DNA from: Duganella sacchari | Lineage (GTDB): Bacteria > Pseudomonadota > Gammaproteobacteria > Burkholderiales > Burkholderiaceae_D | DNA length: 64,000 nt | Direction: 5' to 3' | NCBI RefSeq assembly: GCF_900143065.1 | Contig: NZ_FRCX01000008.1 | Span: 1 to 64,000, forward strand | Shown: positions 24,763 to 35,600 of the stretch, one piece after another | How the letters are laid out: every line of letters begins with the position of its first letter | Position numbering within the stretch: the stretch's first letter is position 1 | Made by a program: the position numbers and the translations under genes | Notes under the pieces: model-generated | Seen by the model: the letters and a program-made list of their open reading frames with translations, nothing else | What the model was told of the DNA's origin: nothing | Databases searched by the model: none

Positions 24763-24766
24763 GGAA

Positions 24767-24802
24767 GTACATGCCAGAAATTGGCATGTACAAACCATTT
24801 TT
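24767..24802. terminator. Bidirectional terminator-like hairpin
   Basis: GTACATGCCA (24767-24776) pairs with TGGCATGTAC (24782-24791) over a 5-base loop, with ATTTTT shortly after on the plus strand. It lies between the convergent PepSY and M28 peptidase genes. Confidence 0.6.
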
Positions 24803-24811
24803 GAGTCTGCT

Positions 24812-26482
24812 TTACTTCAAGCGGCGGTCGCCGGCGGCCTTGAATTCGGAGCCGGCGTTCCAGCTTGGCGTGACGCCCTGGGCAATCTCCAGCCCAACCT
24901 GGAACAGCAGCTGGATATCCTGCACACCGCCGCTGAAATCCCAGTCATGACGGAAACCGTCGGTGGGTTGGTGGTAATCGTGGGTGAAATAGTTATCCAC
25001 GACTTCACGCGCATAATTCTCCGGTTTATCCAGATACCGGCTGCGTGCCTTGGTATATAAAACCGGCACGCCAGCGCGTGCGAATTCCAATTGGTCGGCG
25101 CGATAGAAACTGCCCAATTCTGAGCGGGTATCCTTTTCCATTAAACGGCCTTGGGCCTTGGCATATTTTTCCAATATGCCGTCGATGCTGGAATGGCCAG
25201 CAGTGACATTTTCAATCTGCGCCGTTTTACCCCAGGCGTTGATGCCATCGATATTGATATTGGCGACAGTATTTTTCAAAGGGTAGAGTGGATGGGCAGC
25301 ATAATACCTGGCGCCTAACAGGCCTTTTTCTTCCGCTGTCGTAGCAATAAACAGGATTGAACGCTTAGGTGCTTTGGGCAGGGATTTATAGGCCTTTGCC
25401 AATTCCATTAACGCAGCGACGCCGGATGCGTTATCCAGGGCGCCGTGATAAATCTGCTTGTCGCGGCCGCCGGGCAATTTCTCATCGATACCCAGGTGAT
25501 CCCAATGAGCGCTGTAAATGACGTATTCATTTTTCAGCTTGGGATCGCCGCCTTCAATTTTTGCCACCACATTCCTGGAATCGACGTTACGGGCGACATT
25601 CTCGATATGAAAATCTGCCGTGGCGTTTAAACTGACGGGACGAAATTCTTTGCTGAGCGCCTGTTTTTTCAAGGCGTCGAAATCGTAGCCGGCCGCCTGC
25701 ATCATGGCCTTGGCTTTATCCAGTTGAATCCAGCCCGGTACGGCAGGCGCGTCTGGGTCATCGCCGCTGCGCAGCAGGCTGAAGTGTTCAGCGACGCCGC
25801 CGCTGCGCACCACGTCCCACGGATACGCTGCCGGTTTTGTTTCATGAATAATCATGACCGCCGCCGCCCCGAGCTTGGCGCCGATTTCGTATTTGTAGGT
25901 CCAGCGGCCGTAATACGTCATGGCCTTGCCCTTGAACATAGTCGGATCCAGCTCCGCCGGGTTATTCGGATCGGGGATGGCCGGGTCGTTAATCAGCATC
26001 AGCAGAGTTTTGCCGCGCACGTCCACGCCCTTGTAGTCATCCCAGCCGTATTCCGGCGCCTGCACGCCGTAGCCGACAAACACGATGTCCGAGTGCTTGA
26101 CGTCCACCGTGCTTGGTTGGCTGGTCGAATGGGCAACATAGTCATCCGGGAAATTCAGCGCCACTTTCTGGCCGCCGATGGTGTAGCTGAAACTTGGCGC
26201 CGGTTTCTGGCCGCGCATCGGCACGGCTTGTACCCAGCTGCCATCCGGATTGCCTGGCTTCAGGCCGAGCTTCCTGAATTCCTGCTGGATGTAGGCCACG
26301 GTCCTGGTTTCACCGGCGGTGCCGGGCGCGCGGCCTTGAAATTCGTCGGAGGCCAGCGTTTGGATGTGGGGCAGCAGGTCCTTGGACGATACGGCGTTCA
26401 GCGCTTTGGCCGGCGCTTGGGCCAGCGCGGGCAGGGCGCTCAGCGCCAGGGCGGATAACAGCAGGGGACGTAGAGAAGACAT
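24812..26482 (-). CDS. Exported M28 family zinc aminopeptidase
   Basis: The product (556 residues from the chosen start) has a signal peptide (SSLRPLLLSALALSALPALA), a protease-associated (PA) insert and an M28 catalytic domain. Zinc-site motifs visible are SAHWDHLG, GALDNASGVAAL, ATTAEEKGLLG and NINIDG, and a late FTHDYHQPTD supplies the last histidine. Such enzymes remove N-terminal residues from peptides in the periplasm or outside the cell. I start it at 26482, where TGGAG lies 8 bases upstream, rather than at 26503. It faces away from dsbD across a 134-base divergent promoter region. Confidence 0.92.
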   Translation of the reverse strand: MSSLRPLLLSALALSALPALAQAPAKALNAVSSKDLLPHIQTLASDEFQGRAPGTAGETRTVAYIQQEFRKLGLKPGNPDGSWVQAVPMRGQKPAPSFSYTIGGQKVALNFPDDYVAHSTSQPSTVDVKHSDIVFVGYGVQAPEYGWDDYKGVDVRGKTLLMLINDPAIPDPNNPAELDPTMFKGKAMTYYGRWTYKYEIGAKLGAAAVMIIHETKPAAYPWDVVRSGGVAEHFSLLRSGDDPDAPAVPGWIQLDKAKAMMQAAGYDFDALKKQALSKEFRPVSLNATADFHIENVARNVDSRNVVAKIEGGDPKLKNEYVIYSAHWDHLGIDEKLPGGRDKQIYHGALDNASGVAALMELAKAYKSLPKAPKRSILFIATTAEEKGLLGARYYAAHPLYPLKNTVANINIDGINAWGKTAQIENVTAGHSSIDGILEKYAKAQGRLMEKDTRSELGSFYRADQLEFARAGVPVLYTKARSRYLDKPENYAREVVDNYFTHDYHQPTDGFRHDWDFSGGVQDIQLLFQVGLEIAQGVTPSWNAGSEFKAAGDRRLK

Positions 26483-26616
26483 GGGGCTGGGCTCCAGTGA
26501 CATGAAAAACCGAGTTTCGCATAAATCAATTTTTAAGGCCCGGCTCAGGCGGGAAAAACGCGCCCGGTGTACTATGCCTGTTGCTCCAATGACCAGTTCC
26601 TCTGAGAGAAGATTTC

Positions 26617-28593
26617 ATGCCCCGTTTTGCCCGTTTTATCGCGCCATTGCTGGCGCTGATCGCGCTGCTGCTGCAGCCTGCCCGTGCCCAGGAGTTCCTT
26701 GATCCGTCCGAAGCGTTCAAGTTTTCAGCGCGCATGGTGGACGGGCATACGGTTGCCGTGACCTTCCAGATTGCCGACGGCTACTATATGTACCGCGAGC
26801 GCTTCAAGTTCAGCGCGCAGGGCGCCAGGCTGGGCGCACCGCACATCCCGCCGGGCAAGGTGCATTACGACGATACCTTTGCCAAGGACGTGGAAACCTA
26901 TCGCAAGGGGCTGACGATTACGATACCGGTCGACGTCAACGGTCCGTTCACGCTGCTGGCGAGCGGGCAGGGCTGTTCGGAAAAGGGTTTGTGCTATGCG
27001 CCGCAGGATTACAAGGCTGCGCTGACGGGTAGCGGATCGGTGCCCGTGCCGGCGCCAGCCGCTGCAACCGCACCTGCCGCCGCGCAGGCCGCCCCATCTG
27101 TCCCGGCGCCAGCCGCTACGGCAGCGCAACCAGCCGCCGCAAGCGTCGCGACCGCCGCCACAGCCGCTGCCATATCCGCCACACGGCCAGCCGAAGGCGC
27201 CGTCAACCTTGGCGTCGACGGCGGCAAAGCGGCCTCAGCCGCTCCAGGCGTCAAGATTTACACCGTCCCTAATCCAACCGCCACCGACCTGCCGCAACCT
27301 GCACCTGCTGTCGCAACCACCGTGGCGCCGGCGAGTGAAGCCGGCCGTCTGGAAGCTGCGTTGAAGAGTGGCAAACTGCTGGTCATCCTGCCGTTGTTCG
27401 CCTTGCTGGGCCTGGGTCTGTCGTTCACGCCATGCGTGCTGCCGATGGTGCCGATTCTGTCCTCGATCATTGTCGGCGAAGGTGCGCAGAGCAGCCGCAG
27501 CCGCGGCCTCGCTTTGTCGGTAACCTATGCGCTGGGCATGGCACTGGTCTACACCGCACTGGGCGTTGCTGCCGGCCTGGCCGGTGAAGGGCTGGCCAGT
27601 GCGCTGCAAAATTCATGGGTGCTGGGGGCATTTGCCTTGCTGATGGCGCTGTTGTCGTTGTCGATGTTTGGCTTTTACGAGCTGCAAGTCCCGGCCGCGC
27701 TGCAAAGCAAACTGAGCACCGTCTCCAACCGCCAGGCCTCCGGCAAGCTGGCCGGCGTGTTCGTGATGGGAGCGATTTCCGCGCTGATTGTCGGTCCGTG
27801 CGTGGCCGCGCCGCTGGCGGCAGCGCTGGTCTACATCAGCCAATCGCGTGACATCGTCATCGGCGGCGCCGCCCTGTTTGCGATGGCGGTTGGCATGAGC
27901 GTGCCGCTGATCCTGGTGGGCGTGTCGGCTGGCACGCTGCTGCCGAAAGCCGGTGTCTGGATGGATGCCGTGAAGCGCTTCTTTGGCGTGCTGATGCTGG
28001 CGGTCGGCTGGTGGCTGGTGTCGCCGGTGCTGCCGGGCGCCGTGCAGATGCTCGGCTGGGCCGCGCTGTTGGTCGGCTACGGTATGTATCTGCTCATGAA
28101 CTCCGGGCAATGGAACGCCAAGTCGGTCGGCGTGATCGTCGCCGTGCTGGGTGTGGCGCAACTGGTCGGGGTGGTCAGCGGTGGCCGTGATCCGCTGGCG
28201 CCGCTCGCGCATCTGGGCAGCAAGGCACACGAGGCGCCGCTGGCCTTCCAGCGCATCAAAACCACCCAGCAGCTGGACGCTGTGCTGGCGCAAACCGGCG
28301 GCAAGACCGCCATGCTGGACTTCTATGCCGACTGGTGCGTGTCTTGCAAGGAAATGGAAAAGCTGACGTTCGTCGATCCGCAAGTGCGCGCCAAACTGGC
28401 CAACACCGTGCTGCTGCAAGTGGACGTCACCGCCAACGATGCCGACGACAAAGCCATGCTGAAACGCTTTGGCCTGTTCGGCCCGCCGGGCATTATCCTG
28501 TTTGACCGCCAGGGCAAGGAAATTCCGAACGCGCGCGTGATCGGCTTCCAGGATGCGGCCAAATTCACCGCATCCCTGTCCGCCCTGAACTGA
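26617..28593 (+). CDS. dsbD: Thiol:disulfide interchange protein DsbD
   Basis: DsbD moves electrons from cytoplasmic thioredoxin across the inner membrane to periplasmic partners such as DsbC and cytochrome c maturation proteins. The 658-residue product shows all three modules: a signal peptide (1-24) and alpha domain with Cys120/Cys126, a membrane domain with Cys273 (FTPCVLP) and Cys395 (GPCVAAP), and a C-terminal thioredoxin domain with Cys574/Cys577 (DWCVSCK). An Ala/Pro-rich linker (about 140-250) after the alpha domain is longer than in E. coli. Reductant could feed the ResB/CcsB and MsrPQ systems encoded downstream. The stop abuts the convergent gene at 28594 with no spacer. Confidence 0.95.
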   Translation: MPRFARFIAPLLALIALLLQPARAQEFLDPSEAFKFSARMVDGHTVAVTFQIADGYYMYRERFKFSAQGARLGAPHIPPGKVHYDDTFAKDVETYRKGLTITIPVDVNGPFTLLASGQGCSEKGLCYAPQDYKAALTGSGSVPVPAPAAATAPAAAQAAPSVPAPAATAAQPAAASVATAATAAAISATRPAEGAVNLGVDGGKAASAAPGVKIYTVPNPTATDLPQPAPAVATTVAPASEAGRLEAALKSGKLLVILPLFALLGLGLSFTPCVLPMVPILSSIIVGEGAQSSRSRGLALSVTYALGMALVYTALGVAAGLAGEGLASALQNSWVLGAFALLMALLSLSMFGFYELQVPAALQSKLSTVSNRQASGKLAGVFVMGAISALIVGPCVAAPLAAALVYISQSRDIVIGGAALFAMAVGMSVPLILVGVSAGTLLPKAGVWMDAVKRFFGVLMLAVGWWLVSPVLPGAVQMLGWAALLVGYGMYLLMNSGQWNAKSVGVIVAVLGVAQLVGVVSGGRDPLAPLAHLGSKAHEAPLAFQRIKTTQQLDAVLAQTGGKTAMLDFYADWCVSCKEMEKLTFVDPQVRAKLANTVLLQVDVTANDADDKAMLKRFGLFGPPGIILFDRQGKEIPNARVIGFQDAAKFTASLSALN

Positions 28594-29121
28594 TCAGCCC
28601 TGGCGCGGGCCGCCCCAGCCTTCATGCTGGTCGTGGCCCCTGCCACCGTGATGGCCGCGGTGGCGCCAGCTGGCACGCATGCCGCCGCGCTCGCCGCCAA
28701 AGCTGTGCTCATCAAACAGCGTCTGCTGCGCTGGATTTAGCTGGCCGTAGAACGCGGTCACCGCCTTCAGATGAGTTTCCAGCATCGCTTCCCGTTTCTT
28801 GCTCATGTCCAGTGCCAGCGTCAGGCGCTCAGGCGCCGTCAGTTGCTTGAATGGCTTGTGTTCCGGACGGGCGCCCATGGCTGCCGGCTTGATTGCCGCC
28901 TGATAGGTGGCCCAGGCCGATTCCTGCTGCGTGGTCAGTTTCAGCAGGTCATGCAGGCGCGCCTGGCGTTTGGCGTACATATCGGCCATCTTGGCCTGCA
29001 TCTGCTCCTTGCTTGGACGGGCGTCGTGCTGTTTCTGAGCAGGTTGGGCTTCCTGTGCCTGGGCGGCGGCCATGCCCAGTACCGTAAAACCGATCAGTAT
29101 GCTTTTGCGTAAGGTGTTCAT
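28594..29121 (-). CDS. Spy/CpxP family periplasmic protein with LTxxQ motifs
   Basis: This 175-residue exported protein has a signal peptide (about 1-22, ending AAAQAQ) and a helical body with LTTQQESAWATYQ, LTAPERLTLALDM and LNPAQQTLFDEH, the LTxxQ-type repeats of the Spy/CpxP group. Spy is an ATP-independent periplasmic chaperone; CpxP tunes an envelope-stress kinase. The tail is rich in His and Gly (RHRGHHGGRGHDQHEG), which may bind metal ions. Start ATG 29121 has AAGGA upstream; the much longer open frame is not used. It diverges from a two-component pair, a classic arrangement for a stress sensor accessory. Its 3' end meets dsbD directly. Confidence 0.85.
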   Translation of the reverse strand: MNTLRKSILIGFTVLGMAAAQAQEAQPAQKQHDARPSKEQMQAKMADMYAKRQARLHDLLKLTTQQESAWATYQAAIKPAAMGARPEHKPFKQLTAPERLTLALDMSKKREAMLETHLKAVTAFYGQLNPAQQTLFDEHSFGGERGGMRASWRHRGHHGGRGHDQHEGWGGPRQG

Positions 29122-29319
29122 GGTCGTTCCTTCATGGTTGAGAGTTGAATCATCGCGGCGCCATATGTGCCGCGCTGGTAACCATAGTGGCGGCCCAAGG
29201 TTGCTCTTACGTTGCGCGCGCCGAAGTTTTTGTATCCAGATGTTTCGCCCCCCGCAATGCCCTATATGGATATACAAGACGATACAATTGGTGCATGGTC
29301 TTGCATGGATAATGAGCGC

Positions 29320-30048
29320 ATGGAACCGACATCTACTATTTTGATCGTTGACGACGATCGTGACATTCGCACTTTGCTGGCGGATTACCTTGAATCCAAC
29401 GGCTACCGCGCGCTGTGCGCCGCCGATGGCGCTGCGATGTGGAAACTGCTGGACGAAGCCCGCCCCGAGCTGGTGGTACTGGACCTGAACCTGCCGGGCG
29501 ACGATGGCCTGACCCTGTGCCGCAAGCTGCGCGCGCACTCGACGCTGCCGGTCATCATGCTGACCGCCCGCAACGAGCCGCTGGACCGCATCCTCGGCCT
29601 GGAAATGGGCGCCGACGACTACCTGCCGAAACCGTTCGAGCCGCGCGAACTGCTGGCCCGCATCCGCAGCGTTCTGCGCCGCAGCAATGCGATGCCGGTG
29701 GGCGTGGGCACGGACAAGGCGCAGCAAATGAAATTCTCGGGCTGGACGCTGGACCTGACCGCGCGCCACCTGCTCAATCCGGAAGGCATCGTCATCATGC
29801 TGTCGGGCGCCGAGTTCCGCCTGCTCAAGGTGTTCCTCGAGCATCCGAACCGCGTGCTGAACCGCGACCAGCTGCTCAACCTGACCCAGGGCCGCGACGC
29901 CGATCCGTTCGACCGTTCGATCGACATCCAGATCAGCCGCCTGCGCCAGAAGCTCGGCGAAGACGCGCGTATGCCGCAAATCATCAAGACCGTCCGTAAC
30001 GGCGGGTATGTGCTGGCCGGCCAGGTCAGCGTGGAGCCGCAAGCGTGA
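29320..30048 (+). CDS. OmpR-family response regulator
   Basis: The product (242 residues from the chosen start) has an N-terminal receiver with the acidic DDD pocket (ILIVDDDRD), the phospho-acceptor Asp in VVLDLNLPGDDG and the conserved Lys in PKPFEP. A winged-helix DNA-binding domain follows, ending IIKTVRNGGYVLAGQV. It should activate or repress envelope genes when phosphorylated by the kinase encoded next, with which it overlaps by 4 bases. The start could also be at 29305 or earlier; 29320 leaves a normal short N-terminus. Likely targets are the divergent Spy-like gene and the RND pump downstream, by position only. Confidence 0.9.
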   Translation: MEPTSTILIVDDDRDIRTLLADYLESNGYRALCAADGAAMWKLLDEARPELVVLDLNLPGDDGLTLCRKLRAHSTLPVIMLTARNEPLDRILGLEMGADDYLPKPFEPRELLARIRSVLRRSNAMPVGVGTDKAQQMKFSGWTLDLTARHLLNPEGIVIMLSGAEFRLLKVFLEHPNRVLNRDQLLNLTQGRDADPFDRSIDIQISRLRQKLGEDARMPQIIKTVRNGGYVLAGQVSVEPQA

Positions 30049-31400
30049 GAGCCTTCCTCGGTTCGATGACCGGACGGGTATTCCTGGTCCTGTTGCTGGG
30101 TATCGTGGCGTCGGCCGCGCTGACCCAGTGGCTGGCCGTGAACGAACGCACGCGCGCGCTGGAGCGCTACCGCGACTTCCACGCGCTGGAACGGGCCGAG
30201 CAATTGATCACCACCGCCGACGTGATGCCGGAAAGCGCGCGCCCCACCTATCTGGTGGCGGCCAACCGCGGCACGGTGCGGCTGGAAATCAGCGATGTGC
30301 CGCAGGCGCAAGGACTGCCGGCGACCGAATTCTCCACCTTGCTGCAACAGCGCCTGGGCGAGCGCTATTCGCTGGGACCGCTGGCCGAACATCCGGCCGC
30401 CTGCGACCAGCCACGCCAGAGCAACAGCATCTTTGCGCCGTCGCAGTGGCGCGGCACCTGTGAAACCATGAATGTGCGCCTGCACGACGGCCAGACGCTC
30501 AAGCTGTCGGTGTTGCCGCCGCGCCAGCCGCCGCCATCGGGCCATAGCGAGCTGCTGTCGCTGCTGCCGTTCCTGGTCTCGATTGCCTTCCTGGCCTACC
30601 TGGTGGCGCGCATGACCATGCGCCCGCTGAAGCGTCTGGCGCAGGCAGCCAAGGATCTCGGCAACGACATCAACCACCCGCCCGTGGTGCTGAGCGGCGC
30701 TGCTGAAATCCGCCAGGCCAGCGCGGCGTTCAACGCCATGCAGGCGCGCATCCGCCAGCACATCACCCAGCGCACGCAGATGCTGGCCGCCATCACCCAC
30801 GACCTGCAAACGCCGCTGACCCGGCTGCGTCTGCGGCTGGAAAAAGTCAGCGACGCCGAGCTGCAGCAGCGTCTCATCGACGACCTGTCGGCCATGCAGC
30901 AAATGGTCAAGGAAGGCCTGGACCTGGCGCGCAGCATGGATTCCACGGAAACCATGCAGGCGCTTGACCTCGACGCGCTGCTCGACAGCGTGTGCAGCGA
31001 CGCCACCGACGTCGGCCAGCAGGTGGAACTGCGTGGCCGAGCGGCGATGGCGCTGATGGGCCGGCCGCTGGCGATCCGCCGCTGCCTGGTCAACCTGATC
31101 GACAACGCCGTCAAGTACGGCCAGTACGCCCACGTGACAGTGGAGCGCATGGCTGGCGCGGCGCGCATCCGCATCCGCGACGGCGGTCCCGGCATTGCCG
31201 CGGACCAGATGGCGCGCGTGTTCGAACCGTTCTACCGCATCGAAACCTCGCGCTCGCGGGAATCGGGTGGTACCGGCCTGGGGCTGACCATCGCCCGTAA
31301 CATCGCCGAGCAGCACGGCGCCAATGTCTCGCTGTCCAACCACAAGGACGGCGGCCTGGAAGTGACACTGGTGGTGCCGGAGTACTACGCCGGCAGCTAA
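30045..31400 (+). CDS. Sensor histidine kinase (EnvZ-like)
   Basis: The 451-residue membrane kinase has two spans (about 12-31 and 171-190) around a periplasmic sensor of some 140 residues, a HAMP domain, the phospho-acceptor His252 in ITHDLQTPLTR, the N-box LVNLIDNAVKYG and G-boxes RDGGPGI and GGTGLGLTIARN. The start is GTG within the regulator's stop (GTGA). The periplasmic part has two cysteines (120 and 139) that could form a disulfide. Signal unknown; the neighbours (Spy-like protein, RND pump) suggest envelope stress or toxic compounds. Confidence 0.92.
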   Translation: MRAFLGSMTGRVFLVLLLGIVASAALTQWLAVNERTRALERYRDFHALERAEQLITTADVMPESARPTYLVAANRGTVRLEISDVPQAQGLPATEFSTLLQQRLGERYSLGPLAEHPAACDQPRQSNSIFAPSQWRGTCETMNVRLHDGQTLKLSVLPPRQPPPSGHSELLSLLPFLVSIAFLAYLVARMTMRPLKRLAQAAKDLGNDINHPPVVLSGAAEIRQASAAFNAMQARIRQHITQRTQMLAAITHDLQTPLTRLRLRLEKVSDAELQQRLIDDLSAMQQMVKEGLDLARSMDSTETMQALDLDALLDSVCSDATDVGQQVELRGRAAMALMGRPLAIRRCLVNLIDNAVKYGQYAHVTVERMAGAARIRIRDGGPGIAADQMARVFEPFYRIETSRSRESGGTGLGLTIARNIAEQHGANVSLSNHKDGGLEVTLVVPEYYAGS

Positions 31401-31525
31401 CGCAACGCTCTACAGAAAAACTGGCAACTGGTCATATTGTTGCAGTTTTTCTCGTGGATACTATGCGACAATATTTTGCCCCTAGGCACGGCGGCAATAT
31501 TTTCGACGGCAAAAACATTATTAAA

Positions 31526-32689
31526 ATGAAAAAATCATCCATAGCATCTTTGGTCGGCGCAATCGTGGTAGTGGCAGGGGGCATCTGGTACATGACGCAC
31601 CAAGGCGCCGAGCCAGTCGGCGCCCACAAGCCGGGCAACGGCCCGCAAGGCCCCACCACGGTCAGCATTGTTGCCCCCAAGCGGCAGGATGTGCCCGTGA
31701 CCCTGGAGGCCAACGGTACGGTGACGCCGATCAGCACCGTGGACCTGCATCCGCAAACCACCAGCACCATCGCCAAAGTGCATATCAAGGAAGGGCAGTT
31801 CGTCAAATCAGGCGAGCTGATGTTCACGCTGGACGACCGCACCGAGCGCGCCAATATGGACAAGGCGCAGGCGCAGGTCGAGCGTGACCGCGCCGCGCTG
31901 GCCGACTACGAGCGCCAGTACAAACGCGCGCTGGAACTGCTGGAGAAAAAATTCATCGCCCAGGGCGCGGTCGATACGCTCAAGAGTCAGGTCGATTCCG
32001 CGCGCGCGCTGCTGCAGGCCGACGTTGCCGCCGCCCGCTCGGCCAGCGTGGACGCCAGCTACACCGCCATCCGCGCGCCAATGACGGGCCGGGTCGGCGC
32101 CATCAACGTCTTCCCGGGCAGCCTGGTGCAGATGACCACCTCGCTGACCACCGTCACCCAGCTGGACCCGATCACGGTGGCCTTCACCTTGCCGGAAACC
32201 GCACTGTCCGGCCTGATGGCGGCCCAGCGTCAGGGCGCGGTGCCGGTGCAGGTGACGCTGGACAATTCCAGCGTGGCCATCAATGGCGCGCTGAGCTTTA
32301 TCGACAACACGGTCGATCCGGTGGCGGGCGTGATCCGCGTCAAGGCGCAGTTCGACAACCGGGACACCAATCTGTGGCCTGGCCAATACGTCAACACCAA
32401 GCTGGTGTCCCACATCATAAAAGATGCGACGGTGATACCGCAAAACGCTATCATTAGCAATACCCGCGGGACCTTCATCTACGCGGTGGACAAAGACCAG
32501 TCCGCCAAAGTGGTCAACATCAAGCGGCTGTACGCGTTTGGCGAAAATGCCGCCGTGTCCGGCCTAAGCGGTGACGAGCAGGTGATCGTCGACGGCAAGC
32601 AGAACCTGCGGCCGGGCGGCAAGGTGCGTATCGCCTCCGCCGACAAGCCAGCCGATGCCAAGGCCGATGGTAATAAGCAGAAAGGCTAA
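31526..32689 (+). CDS. RND efflux periplasmic adaptor (MdtA/AcrA-like)
   Basis: The adaptor links an inner-membrane RND pump to an outer-membrane channel. From ATG 31526 the product has 387 residues: an N-terminal anchor (SIASLVGAIVVVAGGIWYM), the split lipoyl domain (VHIKEGQFVKSGELMFTLDD and later IRAPMTGRVGAINVFPGSLV), a helical hairpin between them, then beta-barrel and membrane-proximal domains. In-frame codons at 31454 and 31463 would extend it without family support, although no clear Shine-Dalgarno precedes 31526. It lies 3 bases before the pump gene. Confidence 0.92.
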   Translation: MKKSSIASLVGAIVVVAGGIWYMTHQGAEPVGAHKPGNGPQGPTTVSIVAPKRQDVPVTLEANGTVTPISTVDLHPQTTSTIAKVHIKEGQFVKSGELMFTLDDRTERANMDKAQAQVERDRAALADYERQYKRALELLEKKFIAQGAVDTLKSQVDSARALLQADVAAARSASVDASYTAIRAPMTGRVGAINVFPGSLVQMTTSLTTVTQLDPITVAFTLPETALSGLMAAQRQGAVPVQVTLDNSSVAINGALSFIDNTVDPVAGVIRVKAQFDNRDTNLWPGQYVNTKLVSHIIKDATVIPQNAIISNTRGTFIYAVDKDQSAKVVNIKRLYAFGENAAVSGLSGDEQVIVDGKQNLRPGGKVRIASADKPADAKADGNKQKG

Positions 32690-32692
32690 GCG

Positions 32693-35600
32693 ATGAACCT
32701 TTCCGAGTTGTGCATCCGCCGTCCCGTCATGGTGGTGCTGTTGTCGGCCACCCTGATCCTGGCCGGCGTGCTGGCGTATTTCTACATCCCGGTGGCGGCG
32801 CTGCCGAGCTACAACACGCCGGTGATCAACGTCTCTGCCGACCTGCCGGGCGCCGCGCCGGAAACCATGGCGTCCTCGGTGGCGCTGCCGCTGGAGAAAC
32901 AGTTCTCCACCATCGCCGGCCTGGCGATGATTACCTCCACCAATACGCTGGGCAATTCCTCGCTGACGCTGGAGTTTGACCCGAGCATCAACGTCAACGA
33001 GGCGGCGGTCGATGTGCAGGCCGCGTTGCTGCGCGCGCAGCGCCAGTTGCCGATCGAGATGACCGATCTGCCGTCCTACCGCAAGGTCAATCCGGCCGAT
33101 GCGCCGGTGCTGTTCATGACCATGAACTCGCCCTCGCTGACCTTGTCCGAGCTGAACGACTACGCCGAAAACCTGATCGCGCCGAGCCTGTCGACGCTGC
33201 CGGGTGTGGCGCAGGTCACGGTCAACGGCCAGAAGCGCTTTGCGGTGCGCATCCGCGCCAAGTCGGACCTCATGAACGCGCGTAACCTGACGCTCGACGA
33301 GCTGCAGCAAGCGATCAAGTCGGCCAACGCCAACACGCCACTGGGCATTCTCGACGGCCCGAGCCAGACGCTGACCATCCAGGGCAACGCCCAGCTCATG
33401 AAGGCGGCCGACTATGCCAACCTCATCGTCGCCCAGCGCAATGGCGAGCCGGTGCGCCTCAAGGATGTGGCCGACGTGCAGGACAGCTTCCAGTCGACCA
33501 AGGCGGCCGGCAGCTACAACGGCGAGCGTTCCATCGTGCTGCTGGTGCAGCGCCAGCCGGACGCCAACACCGTGCAGGTGGTGGACGGCGTGCGCCGCCT
33601 GCTGCCGCAGTTCAAGGCGCAGCTGCCGGCGTCGATCAACATCAACCTGGTCAACGACCGCTCGGTGTCGATCCGCGAAGCGATCCACGACGTCAACCTG
33701 ACGCTGCTGCTGACGGTGGCGCTGGTGGTGATGGTGATTTTCCTGTTCCTGCGCCGCGCGGCGGCCACCTTCATCCCGGCCATCACCATGCCGATTTCGC
33801 TGCTGGGCGCGCTGGCGCTGCTGTACGCATTCGGCTACTCGCTGGACAACGTCTCGCTGCTCGGCATTACGCTGGCCGTGGGCCTGGTGGTGGACGACGC
33901 CATCGTGGTGCTGGAAAACATCGTGCGCCACATCGAGATGGGCAAACGGCCGCTGGAAGCGTCGCTGATCGGCGCCAAGGAAATGGGCTTCACGATTATT
34001 TCGATTTCCGTGTCGCTGGTGGCGGTGTTCATTCCGATCTTCTTCATGCCTGGTGTGATTGGCCTGATGTTCCACGAATTTGCCGTGGTGGTGGCCTTGT
34101 CCGTGCTGGTGTCGGCGGCCGTGTCGCTGATGCTGGTGCCGATGCTGGCCAGCCGCCTGCTGCCGCCGGACGCCATCGATCCTGAACACGACAAGGGCAA
34201 CTTCATCGGCCGCTGGTTCGAGGCCGGCTTTGGCGCGCTGCGCGATTTCTACGCGCGCACGCTGGACGTGTCGCTGCGCCACCGCTACATCGTGCTGCTG
34301 GCCGCGTTCATCACGTTCGCGCTGACCGTCGTGCTGTACGTGACCATCCCCAAAGGCTTCTTCCCGGAAGAAGACCTGGGCCAGATCCGCGTCAACACCG
34401 AGGCGTCCGAAGACATTTCCTCGGTTGCGCTGATGGACCTGCAGGAGAAAGTCGCGGCCGTCATCAAGGCCGACCCGAACGTGCAGGATGTGACTTCGTT
34501 TGTCGGCGGCGGCAATACCGGCCGCATGTTCCTGGTGCTCAAGCCGCGCGACCAGCGCAAGAAAATGCCGCAGGTGCTCGACAGCCTGCGCAAGGCCACC
34601 AAGCAGGTGCCGGGAATTGCCGTCTACCTGAGTCCGGTGCAGAACTTGCAGCTAGGCGGGCGCCAGTCCAAGAGCCGTTACCAGTACACGCTGCAATCGG
34701 TGAGTCCGGGCGCGCTGAACGAGTGGGCGGAAAAATATATGGACCGCATGCGGGCCGACCAGGACTTCCGCGACGTCACCAGCGATTCGCAGAACAAGGG
34801 GCTGCAAGCCTCGCTCAAGATCGACCGCGACAAGGCCAACAACCTCGGCGTGGCGATCGGCGACATCCGCACCGCGCTGTACCTGGCCTTTGGTGAACGC
34901 CAGGTCTCGACGATTTACTCGCCGGCCGCCAGCTACTACGTGATCCTGGAAGCGGCCGATGCCGACCGCCAGTTCGACAGCGCGCTGACGCGCATCTCGG
35001 TGCGCAACAAGAGCGGCCAGCTGGTGCAGCTGTCCAGCTTTGCCACGGTGGAACGCACCATCGGCCCGACTGCGGTGAACCACCAGGGCCAGCTGCAGGC
35101 GATCACGCTGTCGTTCAATCTGGCGCCGGACGTGCCGCTGGGTATCGCCACAGCCAAGATCGACCAGTGGGCGGCGGACATGCACCTGCCACCGTCCATC
35201 ATCACCAACTACGGTGGCGATGCGGCGGTGTTCCAGAGTTCGCAGGGCAGCCAGCTGATCCTGATTGTCGCCGCACTGGGCGTGATCTACGTGCTGCTGG
35301 GCGTGCTGTACGAGAGCTACATCCACCCGCTGACGATTCTGGCCGGCCTGCCGTCCGCTGCGGTCGGCGCGCTGCTGACGCTGCGCCTGTTCAACCTGGA
35401 CCTGACGATGATCGCGATTATCGGCATCCTGATGCTGATTGGTATCGTCAAGAAGAACGCCATCATGATGATCGACTTCGCGCTGCACGCGCAGCGCAAT
35501 GAAGGGCTGACACCGGACGTGGCGATCCGCCAGGCCTGTATCCTGCGCTTCCGTCCGATCATGATGACCACCATGGCGGCGCTGATGGGCGCACTGCCGA

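Noticed and set aside
29122..30042. Long N-terminal extension of the Spy-like protein
   Set aside because: The frame runs opposite the response regulator. The signal peptide and ribosome site place the start at 29121.
32564..34282. 572-codon minus-strand frame opposite the RND pump
   Set aside because: Product rich in His, Gln and Arg with no structure; the plus strand encodes a clear RND permease.
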